Shown: positions 32,401 to 46,486, counted from the first letter of the stretch. The stretch is DNA of 64,000 nt from Clytia hemisphaerica (GCA_902728285.1 CACVBU010001120.1:1054001-1118000), one strand, 5' to 3'. Notes: generated by a model from the letters alone, not told the origin. Made by a program: numbers and translations.

Positions 32401-35400
32401 AAAAGTATATCACTGGGAAAGTGATGGCTTAAAATATTTGAGCGCATATCCCGTATTCGGTAAATATTATGTCCTTTTCGATTAGTTTTTGCGAAAACCA
32501 CTCAGGCCACACAACGAGGGTAGAAAATATAGATCGCTTTAAAGCCTACATAGAAGATTCGTTTCTGCCTTAATCCCATACTTCATTGTTAAGAACTTGA
32601 TCATACTCACATCAACGCATTCTTCACAATATTTTCCAAAAGCTCCTTCGTCACATTGACATTGGTTACATCGACAATCGCCTGATTCCGAACACAACGT
32701 CTGAAAAATTGAAAATATTGAGATTCTCTTAGTTTATTTACAGCCTTTAAAATACTTACAATGCCCTTAAACCAGTATTTTCAGGCACGGATTGTCCTTG
32801 ATTTAGGCCGAATTTCTTCAGCCTCTTGACCTTATAAAATTGTTTTTGCTAAAGAAACGTTTATCGAAAGAAAAAAAAATGACATTGATTTTTTTAATAC
32901 CTCTAAAGTTGTCTAAACGGTAAAAAATAAGAAAATCTTAAAAAGAGCTTCAAACCTGAGATGGGTCATTTGGATTGAAGCACTGATCTTGAGCAGGGGA
33001 ACATTCTTGTTCACACGTTTTTCCTATCCATTGAGGGTTACATTTGCACACACCACAATCACATTTCCCTCGTTCCGGTCCGCCGCAAATCATATCTTCG
33101 AACGTTAAACATGAAGCGTTGTCGCATTCACATTTCGTACCGTAGTAATATTTCACGTAACCGTTATTCAACGTCTGGAAATCGAAGATAAGTAAAATGG
33201 TAATGAATGACTTGTTTAATGATAAAGTTATTAAGAGAACTAATTTTTACGTTTTTGGGTGTCTACTACGAAAATTAGTTCCGCGAAATGGAATTTTTGC
33301 TAAAAATCCTCAAAAACCCTACGAATATCAAAGAATTTCGGCAAAAAGTGGGTGTTAACCGCAAAAACGAGTTACTGCGAAAATTAGTTTCCTTAAGGTA
33401 TGAGTTAGAAGCATACAAAACATTTGGGAATGAAAATAGAAATTTGAAATAAAATATAATGCATGTCAGTTTAAAACCGCTTCCAAACAGAAGCTTGCCA
33501 AACATATTAAGTTTGTCTTCGTTGTGAAACACAAGTACTGCAGTAAAGTCTTTTTAACTCGAACCTGTACAACTCGAATATCTCCTTAACTCGAACAATT
33601 TTTATCGTCCATTCAGTTAACAAAGCCTAAAAAACCTTACTCCATAACTCGAAATTCCTTTATCTCGAATGAATTTGTGTTCCCCGTGCGTGTTCGAGTT
33701 ATGGAGACTTCACTGTATAGAACATCTTCTTCAAAGAATTGGGTATAATAATACACATGGGGATTTAGGATTGAACAGAGAAAGGATTTATTTCAATACA
33801 CGACAACTGGTTACCTCTGGTTTATTACACTTGCATTCTCCACAATCGCAAACACCTTGTCCGGAACAAACTTTACTTTCACCGGGAACTCTGAAATTTA
33901 TCAAAAGACAATAAATGTGAATTAAAATGTTTTTGAGCAACTTTAACATAATGTTCAACATCTTTGATTTAAATTATTATTCCAAAACGATGTGAATTTA
34001 AGATGAATTTTATTCTGGTGGAGACGACAATTCGTCTGAGACGTAAGAACTTTTCACACTCTTACACACCTGCATAGTGTCTGGTTTTTGGCTTCTTCGA
34101 CGGTACATTGACAAAATCTTCCTGCAAATTGTTCACTGGAATAAGATAGAAACATGAGATATTAACAATTCTCGTATTGGTATTTTAAGACACTTTTTGC
34201 AAGGAGCCAAAGGAAGCTAAAAAAAGTACACCAAAAAATAAGAATTGTGTAGCACGCAAAATGTTTCTCTTTAACTTGGCATTTTGCAGTTTATATTTAA
34301 GGACAGACAAGTTACAAGTACATTTAGTACACTAAAGGTACAAGTGCATTTCGAAGAATATTGCGTGACAAGGACAAGTAGCATTAGTAGTGAAAATTCA
34401 AAACCTGCTTAATAAGGCACTTACCGGTCACAGAAACATTTTCCGCAAGTCAAATTACCACGGTCTGTACAGTCACTTGAATCAACCGTCTAAAAAGGGA
34501 AAAAGATAAAACTTTCATTAAAGATTAAAAAGACTGTGGCTATGAGACATCACTCTACGCTGATGTTGTTTTTGGTAAAAACTGGCATCAAAGGGTATCT
34601 TATTTTAGTACATAGAAAGGTTTTGTGGTTTGCCTTTGTAAAATAAGAATACTTCTCAAAAGGCTCCATGTTCTTATTTTTAAGATTGAATAGGCCATAG
34701 CGTCAGCCCCCCTGCTGGTTGAGGGGGGGGGGGGTTACACCCTAAATTTTTCCCAAAAAAAGAGGGGGCTGGAAGTACACCACTTTTTTGGGGGACGACG
34801 TATGTACTTGGGGGAAGCTAAAATCTCATCACTCAATGTGGGGGCTAAAATAATTCAGCTTAATAGTTGGCTTCAATTACTCAAATTGAAGCTCATGAAT
34901 CTGAAAAATTTTGCCTGCGGCCCAGTATTTTTATAGAAAGTGTGCAAAATATTTTACCTTAAATTTAGAACTGAACGCAATTTACATTGGAAAACCTTTT
35001 TTACTGGATCAATTTTTTGAAAGTGTCTAGGGGCAAAAGTCCTGAGGGCTAACAAAAAATTCATAATTATTTTGGGACTTAAAACTCAGGGGGGGGAACC
35101 TAATTTTTGCCTGACGCTATGATGGGAAAAAGAAGCATTTTGTATAGTCTTATTTTTTCCTTGATGTGATGCTTTTATCCGTAAAGCGCTTCGGAAGTGA
35201 ATAATTTCACTGCTTCTCTTGTCTTATATAATTGATTTGGATACGTATATAATCCCAATAAGGACAAAATGCATACACCTGCTCTGCTACCCAATCTCCT
35301 GAGTGAATATAAGTTGAACAGAAACTCTTATAAAGTCATGGAGGAAATTCAAACATACTGTTGGCCCACAATCACATTCACAAATCAATTCCAATTTCAC

Positions 35401-38400
35401 TTTGACATTATCGAAGCTTGTTTTGATGTTGAATTCAACGGTCTGGTCTGCGTCACATGACTCAGCTTCCAAGTTGGCAAAAAATGTCACCTGTAGTGAA
35501 AAAAATATTTATCATCAAAATCAATTTCATTTCATTATCCAGTTAGAAGAAGTATTCATAACAGAACTTTCCAGGGAGAAAGAGTGGCGCCTTCTCCTAC
35601 CTTCGGGTAGATAACTATCGAAAGAAGAGCCTTCAGGTCGCCTCCGACTGCAGTCGCAGACTTACTTACTATAACAGAACTTCGTTGTTTCAAATTATTA
35701 ATTTTCACTAATTTACAAACAAATTATCTTACAGTTTCTCCGATTTCAATATTGTTACAGGTTGCACCTTGGGTTCGGTTCTTTTCACGTCTAAAGGAGA
35801 GAAGTGGAACTTTTATTTTGACCTATCTGCCTTATTCAACAGAAAACATCAAATTCAAATCAACAAGAATTCAGGGAAAATAGGCGTACAAACTTTCGCG
35901 AGCAGAAACTTTCGCGAGGTCGGAGAATCGCGAAATTTACGACATTTACTTTCGCGAATTTGAGGAAAAAATGTTTTTCGCGAGCATATTTTCGCGAGCA
36001 TAAACTTTCGCGAATTGTTGGATAAAAGTGACAACTTTCGAATGAAAATTGCCTTAAACTATTGCCTTTAAATATTTATTAGGATTTGGAAATTTTTTGG
36101 ATTTCTAATTTTTTTGAGAAATTTTTGCAAGCATAAACTTTCGCGAATTGCCCTGTTAAGAATTTTCGAGAACATTTACTTTCGCGAAAGAGAAAATCCA
36201 AAAAAAACAACAACTTTATACGGACAATACAAACCCTGGCGACCAAAAATTGGGCTCCATCATCATTTTGCATATTTCTGGCGATCCCGGGAAAAGCTGG
36301 TAACTAACGAACAGGGGATAATTCATAGGACCTCCAGGTAGACTCAAACATTATAGCCGTTGTAAGACACACAAACATTCCAAAATTCTAGCTCAACTTA
36401 AGTTGAGAATAGCATACCCGCAAATAGCAGAGAATCCAGTTTTGATATTGGGTGGGACATCAGCATCAATGGTGACAGTTCTGGCAATCCTCTCATAAGC
36501 TGTCCTAATCAAAGTTCCAATATTTGATGAATCTTCAGCTAATGGTTCAGCTTGAGCTCCATTACCAATAAAACTTGCAACTTTTTTGTACAAAGCTTCA
36601 TTACCGGTAGTGGCGAAGATGGGAACCATATCGTTGTCAAGCATCAATTCTTTCACTTGCGATAAAGATGGATAATCATATCTGTCCCATGCGTTGTAAA
36701 CATTATTCACCATGTGGCATTGTCCGTCGTTTGGTTTAGGGAAACCTCCTAGAAGCCCGTCACCAGAGTAATGAAATAAAGCATCAGTTGTGATGATGAC
36801 AATTCGACGTGCTTCATTCTTATTCCTCCAACCAATAGAGCTTTGACACGTAATGACTTGTGTTAAAGCCTCTAACGAGCATTCAGGACTGTCCACATTA
36901 AATGAAATGTTTAGACCAGCTATAGTTGAACGAAATGCATTAATATCTTCATTGAGTGGGAGATGGTTTCTGTATGCATAAGTGTATTCTTTCTTATCAA
37001 CTTCGATCTTCTCTAAAATACCCTCGATTTCTGCTGGGAGTGTTTTGGTGTATGGTCCAACTGGTTTATCAACAAAACCACCAAAACCAAGACGAAACTG
37101 TTCAGTAATCTGTTCAAGCTCCTTTCCTGCAAAAGGAAATGATAAATAAATTGAGGCGTTGTATTATTATAACCTTGGTCAATGAAGCATTTGCTTAGAA
37201 ATGGATCCCCGGTTGCCACAAACTCAGAAAATAAGTAACCAAGATCACCAAAGTTTATAGCAAATAGAAATGAGAATGTTTCCCTCTCTCTTTGTTGCAG
37301 CCACACCAGATGAGGATGCTTATGTTCTACTTTTTACTTAAAGCTTGTAAGTAATTATAGTTTAGTTTATACTTTCTTGACAAGAAAAGTTTGATCTTGT
37401 TTGATGAAAAGTGTTAATAAACATACCATATCAGTCTGAAAAAAACATGTAAGTGTATACAGACTAAAAAGACTTGGACCTACCTAAAATCTTTCCCAAT
37501 TCTTGGATCTGCGCTAAATCATCCAACATAGATTTTGACAAGTCCATAAGATAATATAGATCAATGGGGAAGTTGATGGGGATCTGAACCTTGATCGGAA
37601 TCTCAACAGGTTGGCCTGTAGAAGAAAAAAAAGTATCATCATCGATACAGCACGGCTCTGATGTGTTGCGAGCACAGAGTACAATGTCTGGTAAGCGCTG
37701 TGATTTCCCTATCTAGGGGTAGGAAACTATCCCGGGATAGGGCCCGGTCCGATGATATTGGAGGGTTAGCTTCTCTTCTCTCTCTTCTCACTCAAGGGTT
37801 ACCTGAAAATTTTCAGCTATCAAAAACATTACTGGTGAATCTAACATAATGTAAAGGTTAATGTTAAGATTCTTCAGAGTTTGACTCTGTTTGGTTGACT
37901 TGAATTATGATGATTTATAGGATGATTGTAAAAGACTATTGGTGAGGAATTGAATTAAAGCAGGGGAACATTCTTGAGATAGAAAGGAATATTTTTACTA
38001 AGGATCTACTGAGTACAACTTGATTTACATATTCACACAATAGTCTGATTTTATAGAAAATTGACCTGGTCTTAGTTTGATTTTGATTTCTTGCGGAGAA
38101 ACTCTCGTTTTGTTTTTCAACTCCTCATTCTGAAAAAGAAAAGCAAAACATATCAATCAAAGCACAACATAAACATTTTAATGTTAAAAATATCAAGATT
38201 AATATATGAAAAAGTCCATAAAAGTAGGTACTTCTTGCACTTTCTAAAAAGTATAATTTTCAGATTGATAAAGAGCAAAGACCCCTAATGCTGCACATTA
38301 AAACGTTCAACTGAAGTGTTTCTTTTTGCATTTTGGCAAACATTAAGAAAATTCTTTTTAGTTTTTTTTGTATGATTTTTTAATGAAATGAAATCATACC

Positions 38401-39405
38401 TTAGTAGGGATAAACTCAGACTCTGGATATGTGACATTATTGCATTTTTGTGTATCGTGATTTTCTCGAGTATCACACTTTGCTAGGTAAATTGGTTTAC
38501 CATCTTTTCCTTCTGTTGTGTAGATCTAAAGAAATATAGCAAATGAAAAATAAAAAATTGGATATATGCTTCTCTAGACCTGTATAGATGTTTCACAACT
38601 TTGGACCAAAGAAGACTTTTAAGCTTCTATTTTTTGTGGATTTTCTAAAGAGTAATGATAGGGTGCCCTCTTGATTTTTCGACTCGCAATGACTAGTTAT
38701 TCAAATTGCTGATCACAAATCAAAGAGACAGCAATAACTATTTTTGGAGTAAATTTTATTATTAACCCAGGTATTGAGCCACAACAATTAGCATTCTGAT
38801 GCGTTAAACTAAGCTTCAACCTTGGACACTAACAGAATAAAAAAAATTCTAGCTGATTCAAAATTATACACCTGTTAGTTAGTCAGGCAAGGCAGCATCC
38901 ATTGGTGGCCAAAAAGGGCACTTTTCCAGTGTTTTTCCACTAAAAGAGATGTTTTTTACCAATATTTTAGTAATTTCAGGAGGGGCAGCGTCCAATTACA
39001 ATTACGCAATAAGATGCCCAAAGGACATGAAAAATGGCCTGTGAGAGAACTTGAGAGAAAGAACAAAAAGCAAAACTCAGCTTACTACATCCTCACACCA
39101 AGCACATTCTGGACGGAAAGAAATACAAGCACTACAGGATTCTTCTTGTAACTGACATTCGTTGAAGTTCCCTGTATGTCAACAAAGAAAATATTTTAAG
39201 AAGAAAGGTTCAGCAACATAATGGCTTATTATATTCAAAAGTCAGGGTTAGATCTTTAATATTAATATTGAAAAAAAAAACTTCCTTCTGTAAAAAAAGG
39301 AAAAATGAGAAAATAGAATGAAAAAAGATCTTTCAAGAACTTACCCTGCCCCTGTATTTGATGTAGCAGTACCAAGAAGAAACTGAGAGGTATAAACTTG
39401 AACAT
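29494..39405 (-). CDS. Integrin beta subunit (complete)
   Basis: Eighteen coding exons join in frame to 809 residues: 39345-39405, 39086-39171, 38400-38525, 38066-38129, 37484-37615, 36418-37126, 35733-35790, 35359-35490, 34425-34489, 34070-34135, 33815-33890, 32956-33174, 32611-32700, 31925-32072, 30960-31082, 30405-30514, 30054-30110 and 29494-29601. The order is: signal peptide, PSI domain ([15 protein letters not shown]), beta-I domain with MIDAS ([44 protein letters not shown]), hybrid/I-EGF repeats rich in CxCxxCxC, beta-tail, a membrane helix ([20 protein letters not shown]) and a tail with [15 protein letters not shown] and NPMY. It pairs with an alpha chain as a matrix or cell adhesion receptor; the NPxY motifs bind talin and kindlin. 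A 5' UTR intron (39421-39593) is likely. Introns hold at least three short transposons. Family identity is certain. Confidence 0.95.
29726..29880. repeat. Hairpin plus tandem duplication in the last integrin intron
   Basis: CCATCCAATACGTCACTT (29726-29743) is inverted as AAGTGACGTATTGGGTGG (29756-29773). It is followed by two tandem units of about 55 bp sharing AGTTCTCAGAAGACTCTCCA and CATGAATTG. Confidence 0.75.
30130..30260. repeat. AAGGAAAATC/TGTATTTC minisatellite in an integrin intron
   Basis: Units of roughly 30-40 bp repeat the phrase (T)GTATTTxx(A)AAGGAAAATC just upstream of integrin exon 17 on the minus strand, with another near 30555-30590. The same phrase in larger number is at 48190-48370 and, inverted, at 40530-40640. 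Confidence 0.55.
31366..31699. mobile_element. G-run inverted-repeat element in an integrin intron
   Basis: Perfect 11-bp terminal inverted repeats CATAGTGTGCA and TGCACACTATG, each next to a run of six to eight C. A further run of eleven G lies inside, with GGTGGGAC(C/T) repeated at least five times. ATGTA is present on both sides and may be a target duplication. The element at 57712-58818 has the same ends. Confidence 0.8.
34696..35121. mobile_element. G-run inverted-repeat element in an integrin intron
   Basis: Perfect 11-bp ends CATAGCGTCAG and CTGACGCTATG. Next to the left end is CCCCCC, then a run of about 14 G; a run of eight G lies near the right end, with several GGGGG tracts between. 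It lies in the intron between exons 8 and 9 of integrin beta. Confidence 0.8.
35880..36190. repeat. CGCGAAA-type interspersed element, copy 2
   Basis: It begins TAGGCGTACAAACTTTCGCG and carries at least nine AAACTTTCGCGA or CGCGAGCATAAACTTT-type motifs, ending with ACATTTACTTTCGCGAAA. It is in the inverse orientation relative to 9773-10050 and lies in the intron between integrin exons 6 and 7. Confidence 0.7.
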
Positions 39406-39656
39406 TGTGATTAGTTTTCCCTAAAAACAAAGCAAAACATCTTTATTCAAGACTTTGAAACAGTGACAAGGTGGAAAGAGTTAATGATTTTTATCAAAAT
39501 ACTCAAGAGAGTAAAAATTCCTATCATCAAAACCTCTCAGCTTTGAAATATGAGAAATGGACAGCTTAAGATAATAAACGTCTTGTTACTCACTTCTGTC
39601 CTTTAAAATAAAACATGTGAGTGATCTTGTAAAAATGTAGCAACAACTCAAATTGC

Positions 39657-39663
39657 ATTTATA
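39657..39663 (-). promoter_or_regulatory. Possible TATA box of integrin beta
   Basis: The minus strand reads CAGTATAAATGC about 65 nt upstream of a good splice donor (AGAA/GTGAGT at 39593), which would pair with the acceptor at 39421 to remove a 5' UTR intron ahead of the start codon at 39405. Confidence 0.4.
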
Positions 39664-42095
39664 CTGTTGTGAGGTGTAGAGTATCAGAGAGAGGCATGGT
39701 AAATCCATTAACGTAAAACATACTCATAAAAAATTTCTAATTCTAACCAAAACAAAAATTTTGTAAAACATAAAACACAAATGAATAAAACAAAATCAAG
39801 GCCTTATTCAAACAGACAGACAGCATGTCTGAGAGTTTTTAATATCAATGGAAACAAAACTTAAGTAAACACTGTAACAAGATTGTATTACATATACAGA
39901 AACGATTTTGATTTCAATATCACTGTTTATTAAAGCATATTGAGTTGAAAGAAGTAAGACCTTTACTGACCCTTTTTTCTTTTATTAAGTTAAAACTGTT
40001 AAAAGTATCATTAATCTGATAATATTGGACATGTCAACAAAAGATCTTTTTGATAATATGTCTATCTTCCTAAGACTTAACTTACTTCTTGCCATCTTTC
40101 TGTAGACTAAATGAACTCAACATTTTGAAATTTTGTGAACCACTACATCTCCAATTAATACGAAGGCCAGCAGATAATTGCATTGCTTCATCATTAATCT
40201 CGCACTGCCCCTGGCAACTAATCAAATTTAATGTTCTTAATAATTTGTTGTGTTCTTTGTCAATCTGAAGTAATTAAGGGAAATTAGAAAAACCTCAATC
40301 TCGATTCAAATGGCATTACTCACAAGGCGCTGCTCCATTACCATAACACTAGTATATACCAGTAGATAACAACAAACTTCAAGAAATTTTTAAGCATGGT
40401 TTCATTTTTTTTATGTCAATTTTATCAAAAACAGAATAAAAGCAATCCATATATACAATATAAATCCAGATATAAATAAAAAATTACCCTTTGAAGGAAA
40501 AAAAACATGAAAATTGAATTTAGATCATTAACTTCCCTAATGAAATACAAATTTCATTTCATTTTCCTTAATAAGAAATACAAATTTCATATAATTTTCC
40601 TTAAGAAATACAAAGAATTCTTTTGGGAAGTTCTATGTAGATTCCTTGCTGTCAAATAAAAATATTTCATTAAATAGTTGTAGGCAGTCATAAATGCATT
40701 TTTTAAATTTGTGTTTTAGATGCAACCAAGACATGCCTTAAATGTTATGCATTTAGGCACATGTTATTTTATTATAAAAATGAAAAAAAGTTAATTACAA
40801 ATAAAATTTTTTACTTTGGAGCCAGCAGTAGAAACAGAATGACAGTGTAACCATTCTAATTTGCGTCAGAAGTTGGCTATTGCCGGTGCAAATACTAACA
40901 TAAATTTGGCTTTTGTGGACATAAAAGTGATTACTGTACCATATAGAAGCCAGAATTTTTCTATTTTTTTTACTGACCCAAATAAATCTGAATTCGAAAG
41001 GCTGGACTGAACATTGTTCAATCTTGTGTTTAAAACAAAAGTTCTGGGGTTAGCAAAATGAAATCACATAGTCAAAATATAGTATTCAACCAATGACTTG
41101 AACCTACATTAATTATTAAACAAATAATTCATGGGAATATTCACATTTGCACTTTTGTTTTTGAAATCAGTTCATCATGTGTTTGACTGTCTCTTGTTTT
41201 CATAAAAGACAAAATTTATTATCATTGAATCTTAGACAATTTATAGGAGCAACTTGAATCTAATTTTAGCTAAAACATAAAGAGTAGGAACCAGGTGATG
41301 TTGAAAAAAGTTCATGCAGCCTAATTCTGGAAAGAAGACTTTTTTCGGGCTTTCTTTCCCATTCATTTTTTTAATATTCTTCATAGAGCTAATCCATAGA
41401 GCTAATATATGGTAACTTAATAACATATAATATGATACTTGGGATATGAGAAATAATTTGCTTCTATTTTTGTCACTGGGAAATACTTTAGCCTTGTTTA
41501 TGATGCCCTGTCTGTTTTCAATTCCCCCCTTTTTTACGCTATTCCCCGGCTTGAAAAATTGCGGATTCCAATAAATATAACAATTCCCTACAACAATCTT
41601 ACAGAGCCTAATTTTTGCACTTTCCTCTCTCAATTCACACAAAATTTTCTTTAAAAAGTTTCCCATTTGGCTTAATCCCCCATGAAAAATATTGTTAACT
41701 TCCCCTCTTAGACTTTGGTCAATTCTTAATCTTCCTAGGGAGGATCCAATTTTGTTGATTACAATCAATTACCACTAGCCATTCTAAAAATTCAAAGTTA
41801 CAATTTTTGAACCTAATAACATCTTTTGATCTCCATCAATTAATTAAATTATTTCCTACCTCTTAGCATACTTGATTTATTAATAAACTTGTTCTTACAC
41901 TTTTACCCTCTTAGTCTTAGCACAACTTCATTGTCATTTGTTACAACATTTTAGTTTTTATATGTAAAGAGAATAAGCAAAAACAAAGGGCAAAGAAGAA
42001 GTATTTTTTTTTTAAATTTTAATTTTTTTGTTTTCCTCCAAAATGGCCAACACTGATTGGAGAGAGTGCCTGATGCCAAAACGCCCACTGCCTCA

Positions 42096-42701
42096 ATACC
42101 GTCAAATGCTCAAACTTGGGACTATCTGAAAAAAACATGCAGCAGCAATTTGGCCACCATTTCATCGAACCTCCAAAGTCATTTAACATAACCTTGAATC
42201 ATAGATAGCAAGTTATGTGAAATAGCTACTCTCACCATGTAGGCTTTCACACTTCAAAAAAAAAATCTTTACAACGAGAAACGCGTAAATGCGATCGCAC
42301 ACATTCGTGCTAGCATCCCAGCCTTCACATTTTGGTATTCTCAGCACCAAACCATTATGTTAAGCTTTGTGTCAATATTCTCAGCCTTTAATTCTCAACT
42401 TTACTACTTATCCTTGGTTTGATACAAGCTTTTTCTTTAGGAATTTTATATTATAAATTATTTTTGAATAAAGAACCAAACATTTTACTTTAACTCATTT
42501 TCATTTATACTTTTTTGTTAAATGTTTTTATATGTAGGGAGAACGAACATGTATGTTTTGTTACTACTCAAACATAGATAGATAGATAGACCAACAAAAA
42601 TATCAAAAAAGTATGTTCTTCCGCGAAAAACTGTGTGATCTGTCAATCAATCGCGCATGCTGGAAAGTCAGATAGTCCCAAGTTAGAGCCATTGACGGTA
42701 T
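42096..42701. mobile_element. Element with 34-bp inverted repeats
   Basis: The left arm (42096-42129) reads ATACCGTCAAATGCTC then AAACTTGGGACTATCTGA. The right arm (42668-42701) is its inverse with a few mismatches. The 540 bp between are AT-rich and non-coding. The left arm overlaps a short ATG-started open stretch at about 42043 that is probably not a gene. Confidence 0.7.
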
Positions 42702-45079
42702 CTGATAGGGTCAACTTTGAATAACAAAATTTTACTATTCACATCATCTCTTTAAGGTCATTTTTGCCGCTTTTTAGGATGAAAGTGGGAAAAAATTTTG
42801 CTGTTTTGTTACCGCATAATATCTCAAAATCACAAAATTTATATATGACATTTACTTTCGGGAATTTGACAAAAAAATAATTTGACAGAAGAGGCAAAAA
42901 TATGAAATTTTTTCACATGAAAATATGGCTTAGAGAGACAAATACCTCTCAAATCGTCTTGAAACTTTTGTCTTTAGACTTGTTAGGCTTAATAACTTCA
43001 GGCTAAAAAGTGCTAAAATGTTACATTGTACCTTATTGGAACTAATTTTCGCGGGAACTAATATTAGCATCTGAAAAAAAATTAAGAAAAGTTGCTTTTT
43101 GCGGATTTTAATTTTCACAGTTTTGCCCTTTCTTGGACAAATTTCTTTCATCTTTTGGGATTTTTCAAATTTTTCGATAAAAAATTGCAGGTTCAAATTT
43201 TCCTGTTTATGCCAAAAAGCCGCGAAAAATGTTAAATTTAATCCCCACAAAAATTAGTTCCTTCATGAGGTATTTTAAGTTTCAAGTTTCAAACTTTCTT
43301 TTTTGAATTTCTTAAAAGAATTTTTACCAAGCATAAAGTTTCGCATTCCAAGAATTTTCAAAGTAACTTTACAGTACAGTAACTTTTGTGAAAAGGGCCA
43401 AAATTATTAGAAATCTCAAAAGTTTCTTCTCAAAAAAGTTTGTACGCCTAAAAATAAACCAGACCGGATCAATCAAACGTGTCAAACCAATCAAATAATT
43501 GAACTAATAGAGGGGCTACGGACTAATTTTTTTAATTTTTTTTAATTTTTTTAACGGGGGGGGGGGGAGGGGGTCGACCATGTGCCATTAAGGGAAGGTC
43601 GAAAATCTCTTTAGGGGTCAACCCACCACATATCATGATTCTTTTCACCAGAAAATATCGATTTTTGAGACGTTTATTCCATACAAATGTTACTTTCCAT
43701 ATTTCTTTTCCTCCTTTTATCAACTAAGATCTGCTAAAGTCGCATACCTAAAGTATTCACTTCGCTATTTTTTAGAATAATTTTAACCATAACAAACAAT
43801 CCGATGTTTATGTCTTGTGTTCCTTTTGTTTAGACGGTCCGCGCGGTCCTTGAATTTCGCAGACGGTTGGTCTTTTTTATTTGAAATGCTGCTATTCTTT
43901 TGATTATGATTACGGAGATAATTAATTCGCCCAACTTTCGGAAAAAAGTTTTAGAAATTATCTCCGTTATTTTTAAAATGTAAACTGAGCAAAGCCGTAC
44001 GAAATTAAAGATGGCTGACGAAACAACGATAAAAGTGAAGGAGAAAATTTACAGTTTCATCGATTTTTGACAATTTTTTAACTTTGGAGAATTTGATGGC
44101 CTTTAAGGTCGGGGGGGGGAGGGGTCAGAGCCTTAATGGCCAAATGTCGTTAAAGAATTCGAAAATCGAAAGTTGATAGATGGCCCCTTGGTTGTTGTTC
44201 GACATAAGTCGATTGATCGGGTCTGGACTAAAATAAACTAAGATCTAGGCGCGCAATGACCACACATCCTGTGCTTCTGAAATTATATTGCCGAAAATTG
44301 TGCTCCGTAACACCGGAAGTGCTCCAGAATCTTCCGGTGTTCCAAAAATTAAAATAAAAACGGCACTTTTTGCTCCGTCCAGATGTTTCCGGCGCGCCGG
44401 GAGGGTCCTCTTTTTACTGACCGAAGCAAAACTAAATCTGATTTTCACTTCAAATAAAGCCAAACTATAAATATGAATATCAGCTGGCTGAGATTGAGAC
44501 AATAAATATTGCCTCCTCCCCCTTTTTAGAAAAATTAGCATGTGTAGGTCAAGTAGGTTCAAATTGATTAACAAACAGAAATAAAATGGTCGTCACACAA
44601 TTGTATGATAATAATGAAGTTTAAACTTCATTCTTGATTCCCGATGTTTTTACAGACAGCACAAGAAATAACAAACTTCTGTGAAAAGAGAAAAATTATG
44701 TCACTGATAGCACTTCTCCACTGCTCGCCATTTTGTAAACACACCCGAAGTCGCGCTCCTACAACACCATTTTGAAATTTATACAAAGATTTGTGGGATT
44801 GATAAGAGTGCTTTCTAGTCTGTGCAATACCCGTATAGTTATAGTCTGCATATGACCCTGACTAGGCCGCTGGCGAGGGAAAAGAAGGTTCGCGGCGCTA
44901 AGGACTGAAGGAGATCGCTTACTAAAACTCAAGAAATTCTTTTTTATAGGAACAAATTATGTAAGAACACAAAACTTCTCTGGCCAGATTAAAGAACAAT
45001 TTAACTTTTCGCAGACTCAAAAACACCCGATTTCTTTAAATGGACAAAAATACTTACAAAAAGGTGAAATAATAAGAGC

Positions 45080-45386
45080 CCAGGGGGGGGGGGCACTCCA
45101 GGTAAGTGATGTAAGTGACCTACCGGACGTGCGGCCCGGTAGGTTTTTTGGACTTTGGAAAGTGCACTGTAAGGGTTGATTTGTGAGTAAGTGGGAAAAA
45201 GTGCACTGTAAGGGTGTAAAATTTGAGAAAATACCAAATTTTGAGGTAAAATTTGAAAAATTTCGAAAAATTGCACTATAAGGGTCGATTTTCAGCCAAA
45301 TTTTTCCCGCACTGTAAGGGTCCGATTTTAGAGACCTAATTTTTGGCCGAACGTACGGTCGTTTTCAAAATCGAGACCCCCCCCGG
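45080..45386. mobile_element. G-run element with 9-bp target duplication
   Basis: It begins CCAGGGGGGGG and ends CCCCCCCCGG, flanked by the perfect direct repeat AATAAGAGC (45071-45079 and 45387-45395). Inside, GCACTGTAAGGGT or a close variant occurs four times between 45165 and 45320. It is 307 bp with no coding capacity. Confidence 0.85.
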
Positions 45387-46480
45387 AATAAGAGCATGTA
45401 GTTAAGAACATCTTTAGGCTTATGGATGTTCTAGTGGAAAAGCGTGTAAAGATATAGACCATAGGAAAATTTAAGCAAAAAAAAATGCCACATTTTAAAA
45501 GTCAGTCATATATGATCTTGTGTTTCTAATGAAGATTTAGAGAACTCCTTTTTACAGCGTTATCCTCTTGTAAGAGTTGACATTTTCAATTTTTCTTTCA
45601 AAAAAAGTTGATTATGTTCTTTTTGGAAACATTTCGTAAAATTGCAGAATGTTAAAGTCCGGGGTCTGCTCATAGAAGCATAATAAAACTACCTAAGGTT
45701 TTTATATGATAAAATGTTTCATGGGATCAAAATTTTTTATTTGCTTTTTAGAAATCTGAAGATAAGTAACCGCAATAACATGCAATTAGACTCAATCCTA
45801 TTATATGTTGATCTTGCCTTACTTGATCCGTCAAAATATAGACCATTTATTTCCATTGTGTTTTGAATTTCCCGTCAGAAAAGGGTGTAAAGATTGCCCA
45901 ATCACTGTCGTGATAGCCAGGATCTAGGGTCTAACGTTTTTCATCGCTAGAGGTTTCCGGGCTAGTGTCATACAGTAGTCTTTCAGGTTGGTCAAATTGC
46001 GAACTTTTTTTTATAAAAATGAAATGCTTTATATTTTTGGAAAATAAATTAACAAACAACAATGCCTAGATTTTTTACAATTATAAAACTGAAAACATAA
46101 AATTACTACATATTTTCTCTATTATATTTCGCTAAAATTATATTGTAATGCTCCCAAATCAGTGAAATTGTTCTACCAAAGTGGCATTAATCATGGGTAA
46201 GGCAGTGGTGTGGTTTTCGAAAATCGAAGAAGAAGGAATGAATCAAATTTAGATTGAATAAAAAGTGATCACCCTAGTCCCTCATCTATCATTTGCAATT
46301 TTTACTTTTTTGAAAAACCTTGCCATGTGTCGCGGTTGTTATCTTGCAAAGGAGAGTTTTGTAAAGTCTAATAGGTGGAATACTAACAAAATTCATTATC
46401 TTGATATATGTATAATCAGGTGTTAACTAAAATTCATAACTAAAATTCATAACTAATATATTGTGTATCAAAATTAAAAT

Positions 46481-46486
46481 TTTATT
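46481..46486 (-). terminator. Polyadenylation signal of the VAT1-like gene
   Basis: AATAAA on the minus strand lies 181 nt past the stop codon at 46667, a normal distance for the transcript end. Confidence 0.55.

Larger units (their letters stand above)
39700..46480. other. Long spacer between integrin beta and the VAT1-like gene
   Basis: No gene could be supported. A 175-codon minus-strand open stretch (41241-41768) has no recognisable motif. Two short ATG starts in good context (MADETTIKVKEKIY at about 43994 on plus, and MASSGEVLS at about 44730 on minus) could be first exons, but no partner exons were found. Repeats present: an inverted-repeat element at 42096-42701, a G-run element at 45080-45386, a decayed CGCGAAA element ending at 43452, G/C-run fragments near 43550 and 44110, and CCTTAAGAAATACAAA repeats at 40530-40640. 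Confidence 0.4.

Noticed and set aside
41241..41768. 175-codon open stretch on the minus strand
   Set aside because: Longest unexplained open stretch, but no recognisable motif, repetitive hydrophobic/basic composition, no splice context and no matching neighbours. Probably chance in AT-rich DNA.
42043..42131. Short ATG-started frame MANTDWRECLMPKRPLPQYR
   Set aside because: Its second half is the terminal inverted repeat of the element at 42096-42701.
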